Assembly (NCBI GenBank): GCA_023653785.1
Contig: JAMKCH010014092.1
Location: 1 to 64,000 of the forward strand
Direction: 5' to 3'
DNA length: 64,000 bases
Source of the DNA: Ophioderma brevispina
Taxonomy: Eukaryota; Echinodermata; Ophiuroidea; Amphilepidida; Ophiodermatidae
In this document: positions 11,864 to 23,171 of the stretch, piece by piece
How positions within the stretch are numbered: position 1 is the first letter of the stretch
Layout of the letters: every line of letters starts with the position of its first letter
Position numbers and translations under genes: made by a program
The notes under the pieces: generated by a model
What the model was told of the DNA's origin: nothing
Seen by the model: only the letters and a program-made list of their open reading frames with translations
Databases searched by the model: none

Positions 11864-12639
11864 TTTGTATTCGGTAGACTGTACACCAATCTCGGCTCTG
11901 TCTCTGGGTTTAGAGCGCACTTGGTGAAACAGACAATGCTAAACTAAAAACTGAGGACTTTTCAGCTTACACCCCCTAGCTGGACGTCCTGCAACCAACT
12001 TGTCCACAGAGCGTGAATTGCACAGGGCTCCTGCGATTAACACTAGTTAGGAAAGTAGCCCTCACGGATTGGGTTGAAGAGTCTAGTGTAATTTTCAGTC
12101 GCTTATCGTTTTTCATCACCGTTGACCCGAAGGAGGGTCTAGTATTCGGCAACATAGGACCGTAGCTGCGTATATACTCTAAGTCCCTGATCTCTTCGAG
12201 TTGTATACCGTTTGTAGTGGCAGAATAGGTTGATATTCTTTCCTATAGGAGGCTAGTTCTAAGGTAAATTTGCATTTATCCTGCTTGCGCTCCGGCTTGC
12301 GCTCTCCGTCCGTGCACGTAACATCGATCAAGCTACCACCTTGATCATGTGATTAGGGGTTTCCGTAACCTGACCCATCTGACACACTTTGATTTCTAAC
12401 CACTTATGAATGTATATATCACACTAAAACCCAAATGTCTTATTTCTGAAAAAAAAAAACTGCCTTGTTTTGAGAGATGGAGAGTTGGGCATTTTAACGA
12501 CAGGTTTAGCATTTTAATTCAATACCCAAAGAAATTTGTCAACCCTAAACCTAACCAATATTATTCATGGTTTTTTGTGTGTGTCGCCTGCCCTGAGGCC
12601 TGAGGCAGAAGGACACGTGGGAACCGCTTTGTCCGCTGT

Positions 12640-13220
12640 TGTGATTGTCTGTTGTTGTGAAAAGGGGTTAACATGTGCCTCTAATATCTTCATACTTTGA
12701 CGGCATCCCCATTTGTTGATGAAATCAAAGGTCACATGCTAAGGTCGGAGGTCAAGTTGTAAAATGGGCTGAAAATGTGAAATTGACCTCATTTGAAAAG
12801 TTGAAGTTCGGTTGGAGCCAGGTTTGGGTCATAGGTGCAACATGGGATCCCTCACTTGTTGGTGGGGTCGGAGGTCGCATGCCGAAGGTCCGGTGGTCAT
12901 GAGGGTTCGGGTTTTTAAGCTTAGGCTGAAGATGTAAAATTGTCTTTTGAAAAGTTGAAGTTCAATTGGGACCAAACTTGAGTCATGGGTGCAACATGGG
13001 ATCCCTCATTTGTTGATGAGGTCAAAGGTCACGTGCTGAGGTCAAAGGTCATGTGAGGTCAAGTTGTAAGATAAGTTGGAATTGTAAAATTGACCTCATT
13101 TGAAAGGTTGAAGTTCGGTTGGAACTAGACTTGTTTTTTTTTTTTTTTTTAGTTTGCGTGCAGGCCCTCATTTGTTTGGGGTCCAAGGTCACATATCAAG
13201 GTTAAAGGTCATGTTGGGCC
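12640..13220 (+). repeat. Tandem repeat (~165 bp) rich in AGGTCA half-sites
   Basis: The block AATTGACCTCATTTGAAAAG-TTGAAGTTCGGTTGGA ... GTGCAACATGGGATCCCTCA ... GAGGTCAAAGGTCACATGC recurs about three times with divergence. Two exact direct repeats AGGTCAAAGGTCA (DR1 spacing) lie at 13,019-13,031 and 13,039-13,051, and many single half-sites are scattered. A poly-T run is at 13,133-13,151. Confidence 0.85.
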
Positions 13221-13394
13221 TTTCATTCATAATTGTATATGTGTTTTTTTAAATTTATGTGTTGCGTGTAATGCTCCCTACTATGGGTATACCCAGGCAG
13301 GGTTCATCTTCTATCAACCCGTGCTTGCATCCAGGATGGCCAATTGGTCTGGTCATCTTGGTTTTGGCTGGACTGTTTCTTTTGGTCTTCTTAA

Positions 13395-13689
13395 AGGTCC
13401 CAGGAAATGCAAATAGAATTGATGTGGTTTGTGTTAAGTCTACAAGGAGGCCGCTAGAAAGGCAATCAAAATTTGGGTTGGTGATGACTCATTAGTGAAA
13501 CTATTGATTTTTCAGAGAGTATAGAAAATTCCAGGTGACTGGTATGAATCTATTCATGACACTGACAGAAAATCAATAGTTTCACTAATGATGTCACTGG
13601 TAGTGTATTCTTTTTTCTGACCCTATTTATTGGAATGGAATGCCCCATAAAGATTTGGAGTAGGTTTATCATCTCATTTCCTGGGACCT
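13395..13689. mobile_element. TTAA-flanked palindromic MITE (295 bp)
   Basis: The element has perfect 15-bp terminal inverted repeats, AGGTCCCAGGAAATG and its inverse. Each is flanked by TTAA (13,391-13,394 and 13,690-13,693), the target duplication of piggyBac-like elements. A second inverted pair lies inside (CATTAGTGAAACTATTGATTTT and its inverse), making it partly fold-back. No transposase is present. The superfamily is inferred from TTAA alone. Confidence 0.8.
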
Positions 13690-14484
13690 TTAAAGGTCTG
13701 TGAATGATGTAATAATATTAATCCGCACGGTGTGGGGCGGACATTTGAGTAGTATATCCTTCTATCCATTGAAAAATATTTCCAGTCTCTAAAGCTATTA
13801 GATCAAGGTAAACTGTTTGCCTTGATAAATTATTTTAAAAAAAGAATGTTGTATGGCTCATGTATACTAGAAAAACACAAGTCTGGTTTAAAATAATGAT
13901 TGATGTTTGGGATAATAATGAGCCATTATCATTATCCAGTTTTAATTATTTTAGCAATTGATATGTCTGTGTCACATCAAATTGTTCCTTGTCACTATTG
14001 GTTCATCCTCTTTGTATGCAACAGTTATGTAACGTTATGCATGTCAATATGAGATCATGATAATAAATGCACAGTGCACTGAATGTGCTCTGTGAAAAAA
14101 AATTAATTCGGAAGCCTTAACGGAATAAACCTGTGACACCAAATTTAACACCAGGCAATTAAATAACAATTTATCACAATTGCTTTTGTTGTTTTAGAGA
14201 GAATTCTACAGTCCAAAAGTGATCAGTTGTTTGTAACTTAGTTTCAATGTGTAATTTGTGATAAATCACGGTAAACCTTGAGAGGAGATTTCCACTTAAA
14301 TTTACAGAAACCCTGTGTATTAAAATCAAATGATTTAGGTAAATTAAACGCAGTATTTCGGACAGGTAAGGTTTGCATTTAAAAAATGCCCAACGGGAGA
14401 CTACCGGTTAGATATTTGACAAAATAGAAAATCAGTCCCTCGGGGAAGAAGAGGCCCTGTCTATTCCCTAAGTGAAATACTTAC

Positions 14485-15297
14485 CTCCCAAATATCCGGC
14501 AACAATTTCTCCACTTCCTTGAAACAGAAACATCCATCCGATTGCTATTATATGATGCTGTTGAGTTTGAACAACCTCTTTAGCAGCTACAGCTCCTAAC
14601 GCATTAGCAGTGCCTGACCCTAATCCAAAGAACACACTAGACAATATCATGAGTTGGTAGGTCTTAAGTAATGGGAAAAATACCAAAGACAATCCTACGA
14701 TTATTACAGATAAGAGAAATAACAGCATTGGAGACATTCCGGTGGTTGTTAACAAAGTCCAATGAGACGCTCTTCCAATAGTGCTTGTTACTCCCGCTAT
14801 TGTGAGAATAAATGCAGCTTTGTTGGAAGTGTAACCCAGATCTTTCAATACTTTGGGAAGAAATAAGTTATAGTTGAGGAAAGATATTATGTAACACATG
14901 GAAGAAAGTGCTAACACCACAAGCAGAGGATGTTGAATGAAGAGTTTAATCTGCGTTTTGATCTGGCCGGTAACAGTATCTGTAAGGCGTTTCATAAAAT
15001 TGGGTGGTTGTACCTTTCTTTGATTGTTATTTATAAGAAAGCTTGATTCTGCACCACGTGTCCTGATTGGACGGATTAGAGCACCTAGCCAACACATTTG
15101 CAAACAAATTCCACCTGTAACTGCAGCTGCCCCTCTCCAACCATATAATCTTATTAACCAGTTGAACAGTGGCGGGAAGATTGTACTTCCAATTCCGACA
15201 CCAGCATTTGTGATTCCATTTGCTATTACATACTTTGTTGTGAAATAACAGCTCACAACGGCAAAAGAAGGTGTCATTACCAGTCCGAAGCCAGATC
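14485..15297 (-). CDS. SLC16/MCT-like transporter, main exon (TM4-TM11)
   Basis: This exon encodes 271 codons of a 12-helix major-facilitator transporter of the SLC16 type. Members move monocarboxylates, thyroid hormone, creatine or similar small substrates across the plasma membrane; the substrate here cannot be told. Visible landmarks are G-F-G-L-V-M-T-P, YFTTKYVIANGITNAGVGIG (TM5), then LYGWRGAAAVTGG. A charged central loop (IRPIRTRGAES onward) follows, then TM7-TM11 ending GEIVAGYLGG. The acceptor CGACAG| at 15,299-15,298 joins exon 16,268-16,411 in phase 1 to give VITG-SGFG. The donor is GGGAG|GTAAGT at 14,484. The central loop is shorter than in mammalian MCTs. Confidence 0.93.
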
Positions 15298-15639
15298 CTG
15301 TCGAATGAAGGTACAACACTTCAACTTGGTAAAATAGTTATGGTAAGTGCGCTATGGATAATAACGTTTTGCTTTACTAATTATGCTACAAGAAAAAGTA
15401 TTACACATTATGATCAGTTTGAAACCATTTTGAATTGTGCCGGTATTTTCAAGAATTTCACATTTAATTTTATGAAAGTCACATTTATTTAATGATACTT
15501 ATGTTATGACTAAATATTTCACTAAATAGACTGATCAGATTTATATGCGTTCTATAACAGCTTTCGATCACAGCAGCAATAGATCAAATATGTGAAGCGC
15601 ACGATAAACCGATAGTGTGGGTCACAACTCGGCTGAATG

Positions 15640-16128
15640 CAAGACCAACGTAGGTGCATTTTGACTAATTTCACAGGAAGAACATCTTTGTGTTTTATTG
15701 GCTTCTATAGCTGGTATGTCCATAATTATAGCAGGTAATAAAATAGGAAATGTATTTGTATGATATAAATGAAATAATTTCTCCCAGATAAACGTAATTA
15801 AATATTTATTTACAAAAGAAGAGAACGTAAGTGAAATCATTATTTTCTTGTTTCAGTGCAAGACCAACGTAAGTGTAGCACTTACGTTGGGCTTGCACTA
15901 AAACAAAATAATGACGCAAAACAAACGTAAGTGGCACTTACGTTTGTCCTGCATTAAGCGGATAAGCGCATTGCACATACGTTATCTTCTTTTTTCTAAT
16001 TAAACCTTTTTAATCACTTACATATCTTCACACATAGTTTAAATCATGCGCGAATACCTCCTCTTCCAAAATTAACCAAAACATATATAAATTTCGACAA
16101 AAATGTCACTTCCGTTGGTCGTGCTTTC
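15640..16128. mobile_element. Inverted-repeat element with nested hairpins in MCT intron
   Basis: The motif GCAAGACCAACGTAAGTG appears four or more times: near 15,640 (GCAAGACCAACGTAGGTGCA), as a near-perfect 21-bp hairpin at 15,857-15,900, in a second hairpin (ACAAACGTAAGTG / CACTTACGTTTGT) around 15,920-15,950, and inverted at about 16,103-16,123 (TCACTTCCGTTGGTCGTGC). The outer pair suggests terminal inverted repeats. The whole element sits between exons 2 and 3 of the MCT-like gene. Confidence 0.65.
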
Positions 16129-16267
16129 AGCCGACGAACTGATATTCTAGATCACAAACGAGATCACGTGACTCGATTTCCAAACACTGGACAGTGTACA
16201 AGGGATTAAAAAGCGTAGTGTTTATAGTCTGCATTTATGCAATTACAAACAGGTTTTAAAATGTTAC

Positions 16268-16411
16268 CAGTAATAACGCCGATTCCAATGGCTAATTGGG
16301 TAACTCCACTCGCTGTAGCCGTTAACAAAAATCCACACATTGTTAGAAATCCTCCAGTCATAATCAGTATGCGAGGGCCAAAATTTAGCATTATTTGAGA
16401 ACTTAACGGAC
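16268..16411 (-). CDS. SLC16/MCT-like transporter, exon 2 (TM2-TM4 region)
   Basis: The 144-nt exon lies between the acceptor TTTCAG| at 16,412 and the donor ACTG|GTAACA at 16,267. It is phase 1 at both ends. It reads G-P-L-S-S-Q-I-M-L then NFGPRILIMTGG, two hydrophobic helices, and QLAIGIGVITG. The FGPR and GG pattern is typical of SLC16 helix 2-3 loops. It joins exon 1 as LALAMVTG-PLSSQ. Confidence 0.92.
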
Positions 16412-17224
16412 CTGAAAGAGTTTGAAAAGGAGATGTACTTTGATAATAATACGCATTAAAGAAATGTGTGCTTACATTTTATGTTCTTTTTTTACTTAGA
16501 GATGTTTTGTTTGACCTGTAAGGTGACAGTTGACAAGTGAATAAACCCTTGAACTACTTGAAGCAGTCACATGATAGTTAACCCTTTCCCCGGACCCGTG
16601 CTAGGCACATCACAGGCCTCACACACCAGGGACTTTAGCGATAATAAAGATTGGCAATTACTGACCTCCCGTCGGCAAACATGTGTGGGCACATGAGCTG
16701 ATATCGGGTTGCAGTTTCATTGATAAACGGCCTCGCGGCGAGACACCCTGGCTAGAAAATCTAGGGTCGTCTGCTGTCAGAATTGCTCTGTCTCGCTAAT
16801 TTTGAAAAATGGTTCAGGTTGACTGGCTTAAAACAATTGAACCACTGAAGTGAATCTGGGTCAGAAGTGACCCAAAATCCGGGGAACGTTAAGCAAGGGA
16901 GGGTTTGTTAGTACCTTTTGTCCGTACCACATAAGCTATGTTGATATACCATCTCAATATTTTCCGCTGGAAAAGATTAAGTGATGGGCACCTTTGGAAC
17001 TTTTGATTTAATCTATCGCTGTTATATGAACCCGCTTGTTAGTTCAATTGCATTAAAACCTTGCATATAACAACATAACTAGTAGTACACCAATTGTTAA
17101 AATTGGGCGGTTGGTAGCAGGGGAGGTTGTGGCTAATGCTCAAAATAGTGTCGAGGGCCAGAAAAGTTACAATGTATAAGGAAGTTACTCTACTTTTAAT
17201 TTAACAACACAGGATCTGTCATAC

Positions 17225-17439
17225 CTGTGACCATAGCTAAAGCGAGGCACAACGATGTAACGAGGCTCACTTTAGCCTCGCTTGCGTCTTCAAACTGATC
17301 CATGAATTTGGGAAGGAACATACCCAGTGATGTGAGGATACCACCTGTAACTGCTAGACAGAAGTGTGTGGCGAAGACAACCACCCAACCGTATCCACCA
17401 TCTGGTGGGCATTTATGGAAGGCAGTCATGCTGATGTAT
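17225..17439 (-). CDS. SLC16/MCT-like transporter, first coding exon
   Basis: The start codon is at 17,429. The exon opens at the acceptor GATTCCAG| (17,440), so about 10 nt of 5' UTR precede the ATG and a further upstream non-coding exon is expected. The protein begins MTAFHKCPPDGGYGWVVVF. PDGGYGWVVV is the family-defining SLC16 motif at the start of TM1, followed by a small-residue-rich helix and the loop FLPKFMDQFEDASEAKVS. The donor CACAG|GTATGA is at 17,224. Together with exons at 16,268, 14,485 and probably 8,064 it would encode about 414 residues, at the short end for the family because the N-terminus, loop and C-tail are brief. Which MCT subtype it represents is not decidable. Confidence 0.93.
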
Positions 17440-17559
17440 CTGGAATCAAAGAAGACAGTAAAGGATCATCGTTATGGTGATTATGTTCCTTCATAATAAT
17501 ATTATTATAAATAGTGTTCTCTCATAAAATTCAGAGCAAGATTCCTACTCACGGTGTAA

Positions 17560-18150
17560 CCCAAGCTCAGGCAACTCCATGTGTACTCTTAGCTCTACTC
17601 CAAGGGTACCCCTTGATGCATTGTCGATGCAGTACCTATACAACTAAGTACTTGCGAAGTACATAAGCCACTGGGTGGATAGCAGCTATATTTACTTAGC
17701 AGTACCCATCCTATAGTGTACTCTGCAGCTGCCTGCTAGGTAACTGACAAATACCCATGTAGATACCAGTAATGGAGTACCTTTGCACCTACTCCACGTG
17801 AGTACCTTCACAGGTACTCCCCTACCGGCTGCCTAGTAGGCGGCACTTCGGTCTTCAGACCATAGAGGGCGCCAAACATTCCATTGTTGTTTACGACTTT
17901 CTGATCATTTTCAAGCTTAGTAATTCCTATATTTGAGTTGAGCATCACCAAAAACCCATATATAGGACATTTTGTGTAAAAACATAATCTTTTGTGACCA
18001 AAATGTTAAATAATGTATAAAATTACTAAAATAATCACACAGAGCTCAAAGCTCATTTGCATGGGAGTACCCATGTGGTATCCATGCGGGTGGGTACTCC
18101 AGGGATACTTCACAGGTACTTCAAAGGTACTCGGTGAAGAAATTGGTTGT
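17560..18150. repeat. Cluster of GAGTACC/GGTACTC short repeats
   Basis: Short words such as GGAGTACC, GGTACTCC and AAGTACTT occur more than fifteen times on both orientations. They lie either side of a unique core (about 17,860-18,050) containing GAGGGCGCC. The outer blocks partly mirror each other (CTTCACAGGTACTCCCC against GGTACTCCAGGGATACTTCACAGG). I read this as a degenerate fold-back or a minisatellite seeded by a palindromic 8-mer. Confidence 0.6.
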
Positions 18151-18715
18151 GTTATTTTAGGTTCCCTCGTGTTTCTCTTTATTACAGTCACGTGTGTTCC
18201 CTCATAATAATTGTCAGGGAAGCAGAAATTAGGGTTTACCGAAGTGCGGAACAGGGAGCACTGCTTCCGGGAAATAATGAGCAGAATGGGAAAATAATGC
18301 TAAGGATAAAGAAGAAGTAGCGAGGTAAAAAGAGTAACAAAAATTATGATGAAGAGAAAAAAATGAAACTTTGGGTTATGAGCTATATATGTTTGGCTGG
18401 TTGCACAAGTATACCAACTAGTGGCTGTTTTATTGGTTTCCCCCAAGTGTAAGTGTAGGTGGGGAAACGTTAAAACTCAAACCTTACTCCTGCGGGAGAA
18501 ATACCTTTGTGCAAATCTAGCAGAAATTGTCGTGGTTTGAACTATATTTTGGACAAATTTGCAAGCGGACATTGTCTGCAATTCGTAAATTTGGGAAAAG
18601 TCTTTGATTCCGATATGCAAAAGAATTTCAATCGATAATACCGACTAATTCAATTTTGTTTTAAAGAACAAATTCGAAACGCTCAATCGTAAGCACGTGA
18701 GTACATAAAATTGCC

Positions 18716-19300
18716 TTTTCTCAGAGACCAAGGGTCGCACGCTCCTGAAACTTGGTGAGTGGGTGCCCCTTGACCGTCCGCAGACCGAGTTGTTATTGCT
18801 TAATGGATCAAAGGTCATCAGGGGTCATTCAAGGTCAAAGGAGATCAAATAGGGGAAACGTTGGTTTCTCAGATACCGATGGTCGCACGTTCCTGAAACT
18901 TGGTGGGTAGGTGCCCCTTGACTGTCCGAAGACCGAGTTTGTATTGATTAGTGGATCAAAGGTCATCAGGGGTAATTCAAGATCAAAAGAGGTCAAATGG
19001 GGTAAACGTTGGTGTATGGACATGAAACTTGGAGGGTGGGTCGATTGTTGATGCCGAAAATTGTAAAGGTCACGACAAGGTCATGAAGGGTCACACAAGA
19101 TCAAAGGAGATCAAATAGGATAAACATTAGTGTATGTACATGAAACTTGGAGGGTGGGGTTGATTGTTGATGCCAAAAATCGTAAAGGTCACACCAAGGT
19201 CATCAGGGGTCATTCAATTGATTCCGAAAATTTTAAAGGTCACGACAAAGTCATCAGAGGTCATTCAAGGACAAAGGAACTGCGAAAATCGAAGGTCATT
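18716..19300 (+). repeat. Tandem repeat (~140 bp) with AGGTCA half-sites
   Basis: The block TCAGAGACCAAGGGTCGCAC / CTGAAACTTGGTGAGTGGGTG ... GGATCAAAGGTCATCAGGGGTCATTCAAGGTCAAAGGAGATCAAA repeats at about 18,716 and 18,857. Shortened versions near 19,015 and 19,130 keep CATGAAACTTGGAGGGTGGG. The half-site AAGGTCA is embedded many times. Confidence 0.85.
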
Positions 19301-20199
19301 CAAGCCAGGTGATCGCGAAACCCAGGTGATCGCGAAACCCGGGGACCGCCTAGTAATATATATTTCTGTAGTTGAAGGTTGCACTTACGTTTTCACCGTA
19401 TCAATCTAACGCACCATCTCCAAATATCGTGAAAGTATGTCGTGTCGTTTTTGAGGTACGGTGGTTCACACATAAATTTAGCTAGCCAGAATGGAAAGTG
19501 ATAATATTAAATACTTCAGATCGTGTCAGTGGGGAATAACCAGACATTTATATCTTGGGGTGCAAAAATATAATTTTGGGGGTATCATATTGATATTTCG
19601 GGTTCAGTGGATTTTCTTGATCGATTTATTATTTTTCCTGATCTCATTAGGGGAAGGAGTGGGCAAGGATTTTGAGTGGAAGACCGTCCCTTGTCCCCCC
19701 CCCTGCCCCCCTTCAGTGCTGGCAACGCCACTGGACCCTGTAAAAAAAGGATAGTGCTCTTCGTTATTTCGTTATTTACAACCACGACTTTTACTATTTA
19801 GAAAAACGATGCTCAAATTGCGCACCTTACCTGTGACAACAATGGTTAGAATCCTTACGTGTAGTCATAGATCATAATGTAAATATAATCCTTGAAGCCT
19901 GAGTCAGAATGAAAGGCGAATGATTAGCTACTCCCACATGGATGTCAAGCGTTTCCATTTACAATGATGTTCCACTTTGATGATTTCTATGATTTCTTTG
20001 TAATTATGTGTAAATTGGGGTACCTGCTAGTTTGATTATTATACGTCATATGATCAGCGTTTTTTCAGTGTTACGCATCACGCCATACGGCAATTTGTTC
20101 TCAACTTACAGCATATACCTGCAATATAAACACTACCTGTAAATGTATTTGGTAAACTTTTATTTTATTTAAAATTTAATTAAAAAATACTTTTACAAA
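19301..20199. other. Intergenic; terminal scrap of a repeat near 19,730
   Basis: GGCAACGCCACTGG at about 19,722-19,735 resembles one end of the CAGTGGCGTA.CC elements, preceded by C-rich sequence. No partner end was found. The rest is AT-rich with no supported gene. Confidence 0.35.
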
Positions 20200-22250
20200 A
20201 GTTTGATTTGTAATTTTTGTCGAGGATATGGTTTCATTTGGAGAGGATGAGGGGAACAAAGCACTTCATTGAATAGTAGACAGATGTCTTCAAATGACAG
20301 CAAGATGATGATCTCAATGTTCTTAAGGGTAAACGCGGTTGGATGAGCTCAGAGACAGGTGACACGCCACGGATGGCTTTGAAAGTGAGCAATGATATCT
20401 TTCAAGCTTCCCTTGGCTTAATTGGAAGCCAGTGGAGTTGATAAAGAACTGGTTTGATGTGTTCCCGTCGAGGCATTTGAAGGACAAGATGAGCTCCTGC
20501 ATTCTTCATTCGTTGAACCTTGGTCTATTCTCTTTCAGGGAGGCCATAAAGCAAGGAATTGCAGTAATCCAGCCATGATGTAACAAAGGTATGAACCAAT
20601 TTCATGGCGGATTCTCCTTAAGATACTGTCGAATCTATCCAATTTTCCTTATTGCGAGCCAAGCTGCATTGAATAAGTTTGTTGACATGATTTATCAATC
20701 TTAGTAGTGATAGGTCTATATGGTTGCGTGCTTCACAAGATGGTTGAAGGACAGAATTGCCAATAGTGATTGTTGACTGGCAGTAAGTGACTAGCCAATC
20801 TTTTGAAATGTGAACAGAATTAAGTACAACATCTCTGTGTTCTTCTCATGCAATACAAACTTTGTGGATATTCTGATGTCTGCAATACATGATTCAATTT
20901 TCTTCACGGCTGTTTCGCGGTCCCGGGAGTGAAATATCAAGTAGAGCTGGGTGTCATCAGCATAGACTATAGATTAGACTATCATGACTATGAACAAAAT
21001 GAGCTGTAATGATATCCTAAAGCTGCGCACAGAACATAATTAACACTTCACTACAACATGATGTTTTTTGGATATGGATCGCCTTCGGCAATCTAGGTAG
21101 GAAGTGAACCTATCGAATGCTTTCCAGTAATTCTATATATTTCTGTAATGCAGGTTGACAGGTGTCAAAGGTTGAATTGAACCATAGCCACAAACAGGAA
21201 TAAAATAAAGAAAATGCCATCCAGATCCTTTGTACCCTCATGGTCAGGTAGTATTTGTTGCACTCTCGGTGATGATAGTCTGCCGACTACTTGGAAAACA
21301 TTACATTGATCACATTCAGCAGTATGGTTGCTATGGTGATCTTACTTGGCTTTCGCAAGGAGAAAGTTCCATTTCTGACACTGATTCTTGTAGACCTCCT
21401 TGTACACTGCGAGTCCAGTCTGTGCAACTCTTGCGTTGACGTGTTTTTTTTTTCTCAATACGAAGAGCATCGGAATATCAAGGTGCATAAAGACAAAGAA
21501 CGACAGATCGGTCTACAGGTGGTACCCCGGGGGTGGTGAATGATCATAAAGGATCGTCGTTGATTGGATATTGATCATTTACAAAAGAATCACAGGCAGC
21601 ATCTACAGGTACATGCAGAGCAGCAAATGTTGCGTTTGATGTTCCGGACTTTCCAAGGCTTCATACTTTTAACATTCGGTTTAGGATGGCTGATATTGAT
21701 GAGGCACTTGACTCCGAAGTGATTTGATGGTAAGTCTGTAAGAGTTCAAAGATCATGACTCATAAGATTTTATTGTCATGTCGACGAGCTATCACCAAAT
21801 CCAAGTGTAGTTCCCTAAGTGGGTTGCCCACAACATGTTGTATTAGATCGTACTGGTCTATAGAAATAACACGGTCATCTGCAGCTACATCAACATGGAT
21901 ATTGCAATTCCGGTGAGTAGAAGGCGACTGTTGCCAACTGTTAGAGTCACAAGAAGGGAGGAGACAACATCCAGAAATATTAACCAGGTCACCTAATTTT
22001 TCTTATTAGACTTGAATGTAAATCAATACGCGATGGAAGGAAGTTGATAGCGATGTATTTGTGACATTCACATGTTCCGTGCAGCTAAACTTGCAGGTAT
22101 ATCTAACACAGAAACCATCCGTGATAAGAATGCCTGTACCTCCGCCTCCTCCTTGACGCGTGACGATGTAAATGATAATTCTTGTAGATCGGCAAAGCAT
22201 TCTGAACATCAGCAATAGCTAGATCATTTGCCATCCTATTCTTTTATTTT
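20200..22250 (-). pseudogene. Decayed CR1/L2-like LINE (endonuclease to RT C-terminus)
   Basis: On the minus strand from high to low coordinates I read an endonuclease fragment RRGGGGTGIL (about 22,140), FNIHVDVAADDRVIS with DLIQHVVGNP and LDLVIARRHDNK (21,900-21,780), the RT catalytic VYADDTQLY (20,970-20,944), then ESCIADIRI. The C-terminal signature follows: SWLDYCNSLLYGLPE-like, RREHIKPVLYQLHWLPIKPRE (about 20,470-20,400) and FKAIRG. Many stops and an apparent deletion of the RT fingers show it is inactive. The order and the LHWLPI tail place it in the CR1/L2 group. Confidence 0.85.
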
Positions 22251-22466
22251 TCTGTTTAGATTATTTACTAGCTTTTACTATTGTACCACAATTAGGTTTT
22301 TTATTTTGTATTAACTTATGACACTTTCTAATTTCTGATGCAAGTTGTAAGAGCTATCACGCGAATATAACATTTCAATTTGGTGTAATTTTTTATATTA
22401 GATGAGTATTTTAAATCTTTATGTTTTCAGTCATCAGAAAAAAATAAACATAGCGAGAAAAATATG

Positions 22467-22649
22467 CCGGTGTCATAAACTACCGTGTCCGCGGGACTGA
22501 GTGTATTGTGTTCGCCATTGAGTGCTGTATCGTTTGTTTCAGCACTGTACCCAAATGGCCTCGTATACAAGGTCACGGTTTATTCCGTACATTTTGCTAT
22601 GGTAGCTAGGACACTCTCTCATGGGGGACACTCTATTTCTTTACACCGG
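22467..22649 (+). mobile_element. MITE, CCGGTGT-ended, second subfamily (183 bp)
   Basis: The left end CCGGTGTCATAAACTACCGT plus GTCC pairs with the right-end inverse CCGGTGTAAAGAAATAGAGT plus GTCC. The interior (CCATTGAGTGCTGTAT, GCTATGGTAGCTAGGACAC) matches 4,320-4,511. The ends share CCGGTGT with the 8.6 and 31.2 kb elements, suggesting one transposase mobilised both. Confidence 0.75.
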
Positions 22650-22671
22650 CATTCTCTATCTGCATTTCTCT

Positions 22672-22889
22672 ATGTATTACATTACGCCCTGTGTGTAATG
22701 TAATAATTACCATCATTACATTATGCCCTGTGTGTAATGTAATAATTACCATCATTACATTACGCCCTGTGTGTAATGTAATTATTACCGTCATCACATT
22801 ACGCCCTGTGTGTAATGTAATAATTACCATTATTACATTATGCCCTGTGTGTAATGTAATAATTACCATCATTACATTACACATAGGGA
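22672..22889. repeat. 39-bp minisatellite, ~5.5 copies
   Basis: The unit ATTACGCCCTGTGTGTAATG-TAATAATTACCATCATTAC repeats with few changes. Each unit holds an internal inverted pair, CATTAC/GTAATG. Because 39 is divisible by three, reading frames stay open on both strands and give 13-residue protein repeats. I do not consider these coding. The array starts about 20 bp after a MITE end. Confidence 0.95.
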
Positions 22890-23171
22890 AAAATAAAGAG
22901 CGGAACTCTGAAGCACCAAAATTATAATTTGGAGGCCCATTTATTAAAGTACTTTTAGTTAAGAAAGTTATTTCAATTGCTTTACCCACTACAATAATTA
23001 AAGAAATCCACTATAATAATGTTTATCCAAAAGTGCAATTTCAAGAGGATGTGTCATAAGTATCAACTGCGATAAAACTTCAGTTAAAAAGTTTAAAACT
23101 ATTAAAAGTGCTTTTGAAGGCCCGTCGTTAAACCAAAACGTTTATTTTATATATAGGCCTACCATAATTGT

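Noticed and set aside
11960..12350. rRNA-like, GC-balanced unique stretch
   Set aside because: No recognisable rRNA core sequences; nothing else identified.
13259..13495. 78-residue ORF with a hydrophobic stretch
   Set aside because: Its 3' half is inside the TTAA-flanked MITE, it is on the opposite strand to the MCT gene, and it has no acceptor/donor support.
22633..22989. Repeat proteins of 13-residue units on both strands
   Set aside because: They follow from a 39-bp unit length. Both strands are open, and there is no start context or flanking exon support.
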